DNA of 49,219 nucleotides from Acidobacteria bacterium 28-9 (GTDB lineage: Bacteria; Acidobacteriota; Blastocatellia; Pyrinomonadales; Pyrinomonadaceae): assembly GCA_002050355.1 (NCBI GenBank), contig MWYY01000044.1, positions 1 to 49,219 on the forward strand, given 5' to 3'. This document shows positions 41,739 to 49,219 of the stretch, in pieces. The notes beneath the pieces are model-generated. The model worked only from the letters and a program-made list of their open reading frames with translations, had not been told where the DNA came from and ran no database searches. The number at the start of each line of letters is the position of its first letter. The stretch's first letter is position 1. A program made the translations under genes and the position numbers.

Positions 41739-42293
41739 TCAGGCAACTTCTTTATTTTGTTGTTTGACCTTGTAAGAGATTTGCACGCTTCCGCTGCGGC
41801 GCGTCTTGACATCAATCAATTCCAGTTCGGTCTGTCTTTCGTGCGGCAGAAAAAGCGGTATGCCTGTGCCCAAAATTGTCGGTTGAATGCTCAAAATAAT
41901 TTCGTCAATTAAACCAGCTTCGAAAAAAGTTTTTGCTAAAATTCCGCCACCCATCAGGTAAATGCTTTTGCCTTCTTGCCGTTTCAAATCTTCAATGAAT
42001 TCTTTGATGTTTTCCGAGACGAATTGCAAATTTTCATGTTCACTTGTCTGAGGTGTATGCGAGAAAATATAATTTTTTATTTTCTTGCCATACATTCCTA
42101 CATCGCCGCCCATTTCCAAACCTTTGACGTAAGTTTTACGTCCCCAAAGAATAGTGTCAACGGACGCGAAAAACTCTTTCATCTCGTCTGCCGCTTCCGT
42201 CAAATCTTCCATCCGAAGCCAATCTACATCGCCGTTTTCGCGGGCGATGTAGCCGTCTAAACTCATCGCCAAAGCTAAAATTATTTTTTTCAT
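41739..42293 (-). CDS. RibD C-terminal/dihydrofolate reductase-like protein
   Basis: The 184-residue protein has the DHFR/RibD-C fold: IILALAMSLDGYIARENGDVDWL, TILWGRKTYVKG, the NADPH motif IYLMGGGILAKTF and LIDEIILSIQPTILGTGIPLF. This family (COG0262) includes enzymes acting on pterin- or riboflavin-like substrates, and many are uncharacterised. It starts 1 bp after dapD ends, so it is part of the dap operon, but a role in lysine synthesis is not known. Confidence 0.88.
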   Translation of the reverse strand: MKKIILALAMSLDGYIARENGDVDWLRMEDLTEAADEMKEFFASVDTILWGRKTYVKGLEMGGDVGMYGKKIKNYIFSHTPQTSEHENLQFVSENIKEFIEDLKRQEGKSIYLMGGGILAKTFFEAGLIDEIILSIQPTILGTGIPLFLPHERQTELELIDVKTRRSGSVQISYKVKQQNKEVA

Positions 42294-42294
42294 A

Positions 42295-43125
42295 TCATCT
42301 TAAATAATCTTCCAGCTTTGTTGCGGCGTCCGTGCGCTCGTCGCGATATTTTACGATAATTGGCGCGTAGATCGACAAGCCGTTTTCCTTTCCAAAACCG
42401 CTCGTAATTTGACGCGAACCTTGCACGACAACCGCGCCTGCCGGAATTTCCAGAGATTTTTCGCCGTCGGATTTGTAAATAGTATTTTTCACCAAATCGA
42501 AAACCGGAGTTGAGCGCGTCAAAATCACGCCTGAAGCAAGAACGGCTTTTTCTCTGACAATCGTTCCCTCATAAACGCCTGTGTTGCCGCCGACCAGAAC
42601 ATCGTCTTCGATGATGACCGGAGTGGCATTTATCGGTTCTAAAACGCCGCCGATTTGCGCCGCTGCCGACAGATGAACGCGCTTACCTATTTGAGCGCAC
42701 GAGCCGACCAGCGCGTGCGAATCAATCATCGTGCCTTCGTCAACGTATGCTCCGACATTGATATAACACGGCGGCATCAAAACGACATTTTCGCCGACAA
42801 AAGAACCGTCGCGGATGGTCGAGCCGCCGGGAACGATGCGGATTTTATCGTCCAAATTCATCGGGCGGAGCGGAAAAGTATTTTTGTCGAAAAACTGAAA
42901 CGTCTCGCCGCTAAACGACATTGTAACTATTTCGCCCATCTTAAAGCCGACCAAAATTCCCTGTTTTACCCAAGCGTTGGCGTGCCAATCACCGTTTTCA
43001 TCCCGTTCGGCGGAACGAATTCTGCCTGTTCGCAATTCGGTTTTGAAGTCGTTAAAAACTTCGTGGTCGTGCGCGTCAAATTCCGATTTCGTAAATAATT
43101 GTTCAATTTTTTCTTGTAAATTCAT
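42295..43125 (-). CDS. dapD: tetrahydrodipicolinate N-succinyltransferase
   Basis: The 276-residue enzyme is DapD, transferring succinyl from CoA to tetrahydrodipicolinate. The left-handed beta-helix is visible: VPGGSTIRDGSFVGENVVLMPPCYINVG, YVDEGTMIDSHALVGSCAQIGKRVHLSA, and GGVLEPINATPVIIEDDVLVGGNTGVYEGTIV, followed by SGVILTRST. Residue length is normal. It indicates the succinylase route to meso-diaminopimelate, so DapC and DapE should exist; an aminotransferase is present nearby, DapE is not in the window. Spacing to its neighbours is 1-2 bp on both sides. Confidence 0.97.
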   Translation of the reverse strand: MNLQEKIEQLFTKSEFDAHDHEVFNDFKTELRTGRIRSAERDENGDWHANAWVKQGILVGFKMGEIVTMSFSGETFQFFDKNTFPLRPMNLDDKIRIVPGGSTIRDGSFVGENVVLMPPCYINVGAYVDEGTMIDSHALVGSCAQIGKRVHLSAAAQIGGVLEPINATPVIIEDDVLVGGNTGVYEGTIVREKAVLASGVILTRSTPVFDLVKNTIYKSDGEKSLEIPAGAVVVQGSRQITSGFGKENGLSIYAPIIVKYRDERTDAATKLEDYLR

Positions 43126-43127
43126 TT

Positions 43128-43442
43128 TTAAAATTCAAATGTCTCGCAGTGTATAACATTCGTTTCAAATTCCAATAAATAATTTGCGTCTTCGGGGTAA
43201 TATCTGGCTTTTTCGCAATCTTTGCCCGCGAATTTTTTTATACTCTCAAAATCGTCCCATTTCGTTACCGTCCAGAAATGACATTTTTCGTTTTCGATGC
43301 GGCGCAATATTTCCACGCCCAAATTCCCTTGGGTTTTTTTATAATCGGCAATTCCCGTGTTTATTACATATTCGAGATATTCGTCGGCGTGTTCGACTCT
43401 GGTTACGCCGTGCCAGATTCTTGTAATCGTTTTGCTATGCAT
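43128..43442 (-). CDS. ABM-like small dimeric alpha/beta-barrel protein
   Basis: The 104-residue protein reads ITRIWHGVTRVEHADEYLEYVI, GNLGVEILRRIENEKCHFWTVTKWDDFESIKKFAGKD and a C-terminal YYPEDANYLLEFE, a pattern of antibiotic-biosynthesis-monooxygenase-like ferredoxin-fold proteins. These act as heme or quinone oxygenases or as small binding proteins; many have unknown roles. It is inserted between dapA and dapD with 2-bp gaps, so it is clearly co-expressed with them. A function in lysine synthesis is not established. Confidence 0.75.
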   Translation of the reverse strand: MHSKTITRIWHGVTRVEHADEYLEYVINTGIADYKKTQGNLGVEILRRIENEKCHFWTVTKWDDFESIKKFAGKDCEKARYYPEDANYLLEFETNVIHCETFEF

Positions 43443-43444
43443 TT

Positions 43445-44341
43445 TTACTTTAACTCTTTCAAAATCTCTCGCAATTTCTTCCGCGTCGGCTCGGTAATAG
43501 GCACGAGCGGTAAGCGCAGATTTTCTTCGAGCAAATTCATTTCCTTCATTACAAATTTACACGGCGCAGGACTCGCTTCGACAAAATTTGCTTCCATCAG
43601 CGCGAGAATTTTGTAATGAATTTTTCTGGCTGAAGTCCAATCGCCGGTCAAAGCCTTTTCCACTATTTGCGCGGTTTCTTTCGGCAATTCATTGGAGATT
43701 ACTGAAATAAGACCGTCCGCACCAACTGAAATTAAAGGCAAAGTCGTCGCGTCGTCGCCGGAAAAGACTCGAAAGTTTTTCGGACGCCGCGCGATAATTT
43801 CCATAATCTGCGAGAAATTAACGGACGCTTCTTTGGTGGCGACAATGTTTTCAAACGTTTCGGCAAGTCTTAAACTCGTCTCGGCTGAAATGTTTGAACA
43901 AGTTCTGCCCGGCACGTTGTAAAGCATAACGGGAAATTTTTTGACGGATGTTGCGATTTCCGCAAAATGCGCAAATAAGCCTTCCTGCGTCGGTTTGTTA
44001 TAATACGGCGCGACGATTAATGCTGCGTCTGCGCCGAGTTTACGCGCTTCTTCGGTGAAATCAACGGTTGCGGCAGTGTTGTTGCTTCCGGTTCCGGCAA
44101 CGACTTTCGCTCCTTTTTCACGCGCAACTTCAATCGTCATTTTAATAACGTGAAGCCTTTCGCTCTCTGACATTGCAGCGCTTTCGCCGGTTGTGCCGCA
44201 CGGAACTAAAATCTTTACGCCGTTTTTGATTTGCCGTTCGACTAATCGTTTGAAACATTCGTCGTCAATCGAGCCATTGTTTTTGAACGGCGTAACCAGT
44301 GCAGTTCCACACCCGCGAAGCCAATCAATTCGCATCGTCAT
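43445..44341 (-). CDS. dapA: 4-hydroxy-tetrahydrodipicolinate synthase
   Basis: The 298-residue TIM-barrel enzyme condenses pyruvate with aspartate semialdehyde. Motifs: GCGTALVTPFK, LVPCGTTGESAAMSESER, YYNKPTQEGL, Tyr141 in MLYNVPGRT, and Schiff-base Lys170 in IVATKEASVNF. I start at the ATG at 44341 (MTMRIDW); another ATG lies two codons in. The frame continues upstream through a CAGATTAACACA repeat that adds non-homologous residues. Followed by the ABM-like gene after 2 bp. Confidence 0.96.
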   Translation of the reverse strand: MTMRIDWLRGCGTALVTPFKNNGSIDDECFKRLVERQIKNGVKILVPCGTTGESAAMSESERLHVIKMTIEVAREKGAKVVAGTGSNNTAATVDFTEEARKLGADAALIVAPYYNKPTQEGLFAHFAEIATSVKKFPVMLYNVPGRTCSNISAETSLRLAETFENIVATKEASVNFSQIMEIIARRPKNFRVFSGDDATTLPLISVGADGLISVISNELPKETAQIVEKALTGDWTSARKIHYKILALMEANFVEASPAPCKFVMKEMNLLEENLRLPLVPITEPTRKKLREILKELK

Positions 44342-44359
44342 AAATTTTTTACCGCTAGA

Positions 44360-44450
44360 AAATTTAACCGCCGATGCACACAGATTAACACAGATATTTT
44401 GTTTTCTCATCTGCGTTTATCCGCGCTAATCTGCGGTTAATAATTTTTAA
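44360..44450. repeat. inverted repeat of the CACAGATTAACACA family between dapB and dapA
   Basis: TTTAACCGCCGAT..CAGAT (about 44363-44395) faces ATCTGCG..ATCTGCGGTTAA (about 44409-44441), an imperfect inverted repeat of about 30 bp per arm. The 14-base word at 44379-44392 is identical to 23623-23636. Confidence 0.7.
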
Positions 44451-44469
44451 TCAATTAATTTTTTCTCGA

Positions 44470-45168
44470 TTATTTCCCTAAAATCTCGCCCATCACATCT
44501 GTAAATTCATAAAATCCTTTGCGCCCGCAAATCCATTCCGCCGCCAGAATTGCGCCCGAAGCAAAGCCTTCACGCGAGCGCGCAAAATGTTCCAAAAGAA
44601 TTTGGTCAGCCGCGCCATCGAAACCGAGGCGGTGCGTTCCCGGAATGTTTCCGGCACGTGTCGAAGAAACGCTGAAATCTTTTTCTATGTTTTTTGCAAC
44701 AATTTCCTTTAATTTCAAAGCCGTGCCGCTCGGCACGTCCCGTTTGCGCGAGTGATGTTGTTCCTCGATGAACGCTTCGTAATCCTCAAATTTTGAGAAG
44801 AGTCGCGATGCGTAATCGGCGATTTTATAAAACAAATTTACGCCGATTGAAAAGTTTGCGCCGAAAACGAACGCGCCTTGTTTTTCCTCAACTAATTTTT
44901 TGATAATTTCCTTTTCAGCGTTCCAACCCGTCGTGCCTTCGACAAGCGGAACATCGGCAATCAAACAGGCTTCGACATTTCTTTTCACGGCATCGGCGTC
45001 GGAAAAATCAATCACCGCATCAACGTCTTTTAATTTTTCAGCCAACTTTGCGGCTGAGAGTTTCGCGTCCGATTCGTCAATAACAACAGCTACTTCGTAA
45101 TTTTTATTTTCGGCTAAAGTTTTGATGAGTTTTCCCATCGCGCCGTAACCGATTAAAGCTATTTTCAT
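44470..45168 (-). CDS. dapB: 4-hydroxy-tetrahydrodipicolinate reductase
   Basis: The 232-residue enzyme has the N-terminal nucleotide-binding motif IALIGYGAMGKLI, EGTTGW, the catalytic EQHHSRKRDVPSGTALKL (136-152, with the His pair and Lys), and the short C-terminal GFASGAILAAEWICGRKGFYEFTDVMGE. It reduces the DapA product with NAD(P)H. It is shorter than E. coli DapB (about 270) yet all core motifs are present. It begins the leftward dap run. Confidence 0.94.
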   Translation of the reverse strand: MKIALIGYGAMGKLIKTLAENKNYEVAVVIDESDAKLSAAKLAEKLKDVDAVIDFSDADAVKRNVEACLIADVPLVEGTTGWNAEKEIIKKLVEEKQGAFVFGANFSIGVNLFYKIADYASRLFSKFEDYEAFIEEQHHSRKRDVPSGTALKLKEIVAKNIEKDFSVSSTRAGNIPGTHRLGFDGAADQILLEHFARSREGFASGAILAAEWICGRKGFYEFTDVMGEILGK

Positions 45169-45283
45169 AAATTTTGTTAAAACTTGTTATTTTGCGAAAA
45201 TGGCTATATTATTCCGGAAGATTTTGTTATAAAACTCTCGCAATTTTCAAAGCATCGTCATTATAATTCTACGAGGTCGAACT

Positions 45284-46882
45284 ATGAAAACCGTCAAATT
45301 CGTTTTGTTCTTAATTTTTTGCGTCGCCATTTTCTCGACGAATGTTTTTGCGCAGACAACGCTGGTTACACGCGGCGCATATCTGCAAATGGGAACAGCA
45401 AACGCGATGACAATTCGCTGGCGGACGAACATTGCCACCGACAGCCGCGTGCAATTCGGCACGATTCAAGGTAGTTTGTCGCAAACGGCTGACGATGCGA
45501 ATTTAACGACCGAACACGAAGTTCGCCTGACGGGTTTGACGGCTGGCACAAAATATTTTTACTCAATCGGCTCGACTTCCGCGACTCTTGCCGGAAACGA
45601 TGCAAATCATTTTTTTCAAACTTCGCCCAATCCGGGACAAGCGAATCCTTACCGAGTTTGGGTTCTCGGCGATTCGGGAACGGCTGACGTAAATGCTCAA
45701 GCCGTTCGAAATGCTTATTTGACTTACAACGGCTCGACTTATACAAATCTGCTTTTAATGCTCGGCGATAACGCCTATAACGATGGCACGGACCCGGAAT
45801 ATCAAGCGGCTGTTTTCGATATGTATCCGACCGTTTTAAGACAAACGCCGCTGTGGTCAACTATCGGTAATCACGACACGGCGAACTCGACAAACCCGCC
45901 GAGCAGTCTGCCCTATTTTCAGATGTTCACGCTGCCGACGGGCGCAGAAGCTGGCGGCGTGGCTTCGGGAACGGAAAAATACTATTCGTTCAATTACGGC
46001 AACGTTCACTTCGTTTGTCTTGATTCAATGACTTCGAGCCGCGCGACTAACGGCGCGATGCTGACCTGGCTGCAAAACGATTTAGCGCAAAATATACAGC
46101 CCTGGGTCATTGCCTTCTGGCATCATCCGCCATATACGAAAGGCTCGCACAATTCAGACACGGAAACACAACTCATCGAAATGCGGCAAAATATTTTACC
46201 GACGTTGGAAGGTTACGGCGTGGATTTGGTTTTGAGCGGACACAGCCATTCTTACGAGCGTTCTTTCTTGATTGACGGTCATTACGGTACGTCTTCGACC
46301 TTCACCGGCGCGATGAAAAAAGCGGCGGGCGGCGGGCGTGAAAACATTGACGGAGCTTATACAAAATCGGCTCTGAGTCCGAATCTGCCGAATGAAGGCG
46401 CGGTTTATGCCGTCGCCGGAAGTTCCGGGAGAATATCGGGCGGATTATTAAACCATCCGGCAATGTTTATTTCATTGAACAATCTCGGCTCGATGATTTT
46501 GGACATAAACGGTAACCGTCTGGACGCAAAATTCCTGCGCGAAAACGGCACGATTGCCGATTACTTTACGATTCTCAAAGGCGTAGCTGCCCAGCCGGTA
46601 CCACCGAATGCGCCGACAAATTTGATGGCAACGGCTATCTTTCGTTCAAAAATAAACTTGAGTTGGACGGACAATTCCAATAACGAAACAGGGTTTAAGA
46701 TTGAACGTTGTCAGGGCGTCAACTGCACGAATTTTGTTCAATATGCGGCGGTCGGCGCAAACGTAACCTCGTTATCAACCGTAAATCTAAAAAAACGTAC
46801 AACTTATCGTTACCGTGTTAGCGCTTATAATGCGGACGGCAATTCAAATTATTCAAACATCACTACGGCAAAAACTTTTTAG
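45284..46882 (+). CDS. secreted purple-acid-phosphatase-like metallophosphoesterase with fibronectin III domains
   Basis: The 532-residue protein has a signal peptide (cleaved after VFAQ, residue 24), an N-terminal PAP-type Fn3 domain (about 25-112, VTRGAYLQMGTANAMTIRW..LTAGTKYFYSIG), a metallophosphoesterase domain with GDSG (129-132), GDNAY (161-165), GNHD (195-198), HH (280-281) and GHSHSYER (319-326), and a C-terminal Fn3 domain (about 445-530, APTNLMATAIFRSKINLSWTDNSNNETGFKIER). All seven PAP metal ligands appear to be present. It probably releases phosphate from organic substrates outside the cell. A TPR gene follows after 2 bp. Confidence 0.9.
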   Translation: MKTVKFVLFLIFCVAIFSTNVFAQTTLVTRGAYLQMGTANAMTIRWRTNIATDSRVQFGTIQGSLSQTADDANLTTEHEVRLTGLTAGTKYFYSIGSTSATLAGNDANHFFQTSPNPGQANPYRVWVLGDSGTADVNAQAVRNAYLTYNGSTYTNLLLMLGDNAYNDGTDPEYQAAVFDMYPTVLRQTPLWSTIGNHDTANSTNPPSSLPYFQMFTLPTGAEAGGVASGTEKYYSFNYGNVHFVCLDSMTSSRATNGAMLTWLQNDLAQNIQPWVIAFWHHPPYTKGSHNSDTETQLIEMRQNILPTLEGYGVDLVLSGHSHSYERSFLIDGHYGTSSTFTGAMKKAAGGGRENIDGAYTKSALSPNLPNEGAVYAVAGSSGRISGGLLNHPAMFISLNNLGSMILDINGNRLDAKFLRENGTIADYFTILKGVAAQPVPPNAPTNLMATAIFRSKINLSWTDNSNNETGFKIERCQGVNCTNFVQYAAVGANVTSLSTVNLKKRTTYRYRVSAYNADGNSNYSNITTAKTF

Positions 46883-46884
46883 CT

Positions 46885-47757
46885 ATGTGCCGCTGCTCGG
46901 TTCAAACAAACAAAAGAATAATTCTCAAGGCGTCTCTGCTGTGGGGCATTATCTTTGTTTTATTAACCTCGACAAATGTTTCGGCGCACGACGGCTTGCA
47001 CGAGCAGATTATCGCCGTTACCGAAGAAATAAAAAAAGACCCGCAAAATTTTGTGCTCTATCTCAAGCGCGGCGAGCTTTATCGCCTGCACGGGGAATGG
47101 AAAAACGCCGAGCGCGATTTCAATCAAGTTGAAAAGCTGAATCCGAGCTTGACACTTTTGGATTTAGGACGCGGAAAATTGTGGCTCGACGCTGGACATT
47201 TTTCACAAGCCAAGCAAGTTCTCGTACGCTTTCTGGCAAAAGAGTCGAACAGTTTTGAAGGCGTGCTGACGTTTGCTCGTGTTCTAACTAAGCTCAAACA
47301 GACGCAAAAAGCCGTCGGATATTTTACTCGAGCAATTGCGCTTTCGCCGCCGGATTCCGCTGAAATTTATATGGAACGTGCGCAAACGCTCACCGATGCT
47401 GGAAAAATTAACCCGGCTTTACAGGGTTTGGACGAAGGAATCGAAAAACTCGGCGGGCTTATAACTTTGCAAAGCGCGGCGATTGATTTGGAAGTAAAAC
47501 GCAAAAATTACAATGCGGCTTTAGCGCGAATTGAAAAACTCTCTGCCGCTATGCCGCGCAAAGAATCATTCCTTTTGCGGCGCGGCGAAATTCTTCTACT
47601 CGCAAGGCGAAAATGCGAAGCGCGAAAAAGTTTAATTGAGTCGCAAAAAGGATTTGAAAGTTTGTCGGCTTTTCGGAGAAATGCACGCGTAGTGAAAGAG
47701 CAATTGGCTCAATTGCAAAAACTGCTCTCGCAAGTTTCCGCGAAAAATTGTGAGTAA
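46885..47757 (+). CDS. secreted/periplasmic TPR protein
   Basis: The 290-residue protein has a hydrophobic signal segment (about 11-33, ILKASLLWGIIFVLLTSTN) with cleavage near SAHD, and about six TPR-like helical pairs (YLKRGELYRLHGEWKNAERDFNQVEKLNP, AVGYFTRAIALSPPDSAEIYMERAQTLTDAGKINPALQGLDEG). It starts 2 bp after the phosphatase gene, so they probably form one operon, and may assist or respond to it. TPRs bind proteins; the partner is unknown. Confidence 0.82.
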   Translation: MCRCSVQTNKRIILKASLLWGIIFVLLTSTNVSAHDGLHEQIIAVTEEIKKDPQNFVLYLKRGELYRLHGEWKNAERDFNQVEKLNPSLTLLDLGRGKLWLDAGHFSQAKQVLVRFLAKESNSFEGVLTFARVLTKLKQTQKAVGYFTRAIALSPPDSAEIYMERAQTLTDAGKINPALQGLDEGIEKLGGLITLQSAAIDLEVKRKNYNAALARIEKLSAAMPRKESFLLRRGEILLLARRKCEARKSLIESQKGFESLSAFRRNARVVKEQLAQLQKLLSQVSAKNCE

Positions 47758-47759
47758 AA

Positions 47760-49219
47760 TCATTCAAAATTCATCCGCTTTATCAAATCAACAAAACGCG
47801 GCTCGTTGCGAAGGTTGTTCCATTTCGGCTCGACTTTCAGGAAAACCATCTTTGCATCACGCTGCTCGAATCCGCGCTCCAGCCAAGTCAGCGCTTGATC
47901 TTCCTCACCCAAGCCGTTATGAATCAACGCAATGTAATATGGCGGAACGTAACGTTCGGTTGATAATTTTGATAATTCCTCAAGCACGGCTCGCGCTTCC
48001 GCCTTTCTGCCTGATTTCGCCAAGGCGTAACCGCTAAAGGCGAGCGGGTGGCTGCTTGCGCCTGAAAATTCCCTCGCCTGGCGCGCTTCGGCGATGGCTT
48101 CTGAATACATTCCCTTTTCAATATAAGCGCTTGCAGCGATATTATGAGCGAGCCAAAAATTCGGCGACAGTTCAAAAGTTTTCCCCAATTGAACTAATGC
48201 TTCGTCTATTTTTCCAGCGTGAAGCAGAAACTGCCCTTCGAGCGTGTTGATTCGCAAATTAAGCGGGTCGAGTTCTCTGGCGCGTTTCATTTCGGCGAGT
48301 GCTTCGGTGTGCCGTCCTGTGTTTGACAGCAGGTGCGCGTAAACCTCGTGAGCGTCCGCGCTGTTCGGATTGAACTCGATGGCTCGCCGGTCTTGAATTT
48401 CGGCGGCTTCCCAATCCCACTCATACCAAAATATAACCCAACCGAGAACGGCGTGAGCTTCGGCTAAACGGTCGTCAATTTCAAGCGCTTTTTGCGCCGC
48501 CGCTTTCGCTTTCGGGAAAAATTCGGTCGGCGGAAAATCGCTGGCGGGCGGCAGCGTTTGATACGCTCGCGCTAGTCCGACGTAGGCGAGCGCGTAATTC
48601 GGATCTATCTCAATCGCCTGCTGAAAATACGAAATACCCTTGTTCGTTTCCGGCGGCGTTAATCTGGCGGCGTGATAACGTCCGCGTAGATAAAGCTGAT
48701 AAGCTTCGGCATTTTCCGTGTAGTTTTTACCGAGTCGCTGTTGTTCGGAACTGGTTAATTTCAGACGCAGATTGCTTGCGACCGCCTGCGCGATTTCGTT
48801 TTGCGCGGTGATGATGTCGGTGGAAGCTTTGACGTACTGATTTCCCCAAATCTGCGAATCATCGGTTGCGTCAATCAACCGAACATTGATGACGAGCCTA
48901 TCGCCGATTTGTTTGATGTCGCCTGTTACCAAAGTTTCTACGCCGAGCTGCGAAGCGATATTTCTTGTGTCATTTTGATTATTCTTAAAACGAAACGCGG
49001 AATTTCTCGACATCACTTTCAAGCCCGCAAGCTGTGATAGATTGTTGATGACGCTTTCGGTAATGCCGTCCGACAGATATTCGGCGTTCGCATCCTGGCT
49101 GGTATTGACAAAGGGCAAAACGGCGATGGTTTTGATTCGGGCATTGGCAACTGATTTTTCGTTTTCGCGCCACAGATAAAATCCCAATGAACCGAGCGCG
49201 AGAATAATCAGAACGGCGA
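47760..49219 (-). CDS. TM-anchored FlgO-like plus TPR protein, 3' part (5' end beyond the window)
   Basis: The frame is open to the right edge, so the gene begins outside the window. The visible portion starts with a transmembrane helix (AVLIILALGSLGFYLW), then a FlgO/TolB-N-like domain (RIKTIAVLPFVNTSQDANAEYLSDGITESVINNLSQL, VMSRNSAFRFK, GVETLVTGDIKQIGDRLVINVRLID) and a run of TPRs to the end (GISYFQQAIEIDPNYALAYVGLARAYQ, AKAAAQKALEIDDRLAEAHAVLG). This arrangement is common in proteins with a cytoplasmic Ser/Thr kinase or winged-helix domain upstream of the membrane helix, often seen in Acidobacteriota. The N-terminal domain cannot be determined here. It converges on the TPR gene, with 2 bp between the stops. 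Confidence 0.88.
   Translation of the reverse strand, partial: AVLIILALGSLGFYLWRENEKSVANARIKTIAVLPFVNTSQDANAEYLSDGITESVINNLSQLAGLKVMSRNSAFRFKNNQNDTRNIASQLGVETLVTGDIKQIGDRLVINVRLIDATDDSQIWGNQYVKASTDIITAQNEIAQAVASNLRLKLTSSEQQRLGKNYTENAEAYQLYLRGRYHAARLTPPETNKGISYFQQAIEIDPNYALAYVGLARAYQTLPPASDFPPTEFFPKAKAAAQKALEIDDRLAEAHAVLGWVIFWYEWDWEAAEIQDRRAIEFNPNSADAHEVYAHLLSNTGRHTEALAEMKRARELDPLNLRINTLEGQFLLHAGKIDEALVQLGKTFELSPNFWLAHNIAASAYIEKGMYSEAIAEARQAREFSGASSHPLAFSGYALAKSGRKAEARAVLEELSKLSTERYVPPYYIALIHNGLGEEDQALTWLERGFEQRDAKMVFLKVEPKWNNLRNEPRFVDLIKRMNFE

Overview
The window reads as a chromosomal segment of an Acidobacteriota bacterium, most likely class Blastocatellia (Pyrinomonadaceae-like). This is inference from gene content: an Oar-like TonB-dependent receptor with an N-terminal carboxypeptidase-regulatory domain, a PDZ-radical SAM-DUF512 protein, a PilZ protein, an N-succinyl-type DAP/lysine gene set, many secreted TPR or beta-rich proteins with signal peptides ending in FAQ, and a partial bacterial microcompartment (BMC) locus. 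Base composition is moderate, but one gene (10871-11461) is clearly AT-richer than its neighbours. I see no rRNA, tRNA or CRISPR array.

Layout. 0-2.5 kb: a glutaminyl-peptide cyclotransferase lipoprotein and the radical SAM/DUF512 protein. 2.6-5.6 kb: a decayed YD-repeat-like gene (single-base frameshift) with an IS1182-family element, its transposase cut by one amber codon, inserted 29 bp upstream of the gene's start. 5.6-12.4 kb: an accessory stretch with three small genes (a DUF2283 protein overlapping a nuclease-like toxin candidate, plus another small acidic/basic protein), an orphan CbbQ/NorQ ATPase, MscS, a gene fragment, a HerA-type ATPase coupled to an AT-rich HEPN-like gene, and a VapBC-like pair. 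12.4-18.7 kb: ZIP transporter, secreted protein, PilZ protein, large TonB-dependent receptor.

18.7-24.8 kb: a GT4 glycosyltransferase converging on a leftward operon containing a class II aldolase with a putative C-terminal encapsulation peptide, one BMC-H hexamer, three different BMC-P pentamers, a DoxX membrane protein, a Cys-rich small protein and a class IV PLP enzyme, preceded by rex. The usual aldehyde dehydrogenase, PduL and alcohol dehydrogenase are not in the window. 24.9-30 kb: ruvA and ruvB alternating with two alpha/beta hydrolases, then a secreted pectate-lyase-fold protein. 30-32.4 kb: an NTF2/DUF4440-like secreted gene split by an apparently intact IS1595-family element with a perfect 8-bp target duplication and two extra genes. 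32.5-37 kb: gyrA, nrdR and a YbhN-type membrane protein.

37.2-45.2 kb: lysine/diaminopimelate metabolism (asd on the plus strand; an aminotransferase, dapD, dapA and dapB on the minus strand) interleaved with a metallophosphoesterase, a lipid-kinase-like protein, a RibD/DHFR-like reductase and an ABM-like protein. 45.3-49.2 kb: a secreted purple-acid-phosphatase-like enzyme followed by a TPR protein, and the 3' part of a large TM-plus-TPR protein that runs off the right edge. Several gene junctions carry short degenerate inverted repeats, some of which extend into 3' coding ends; two of these form long hairpins between BMC shell genes.
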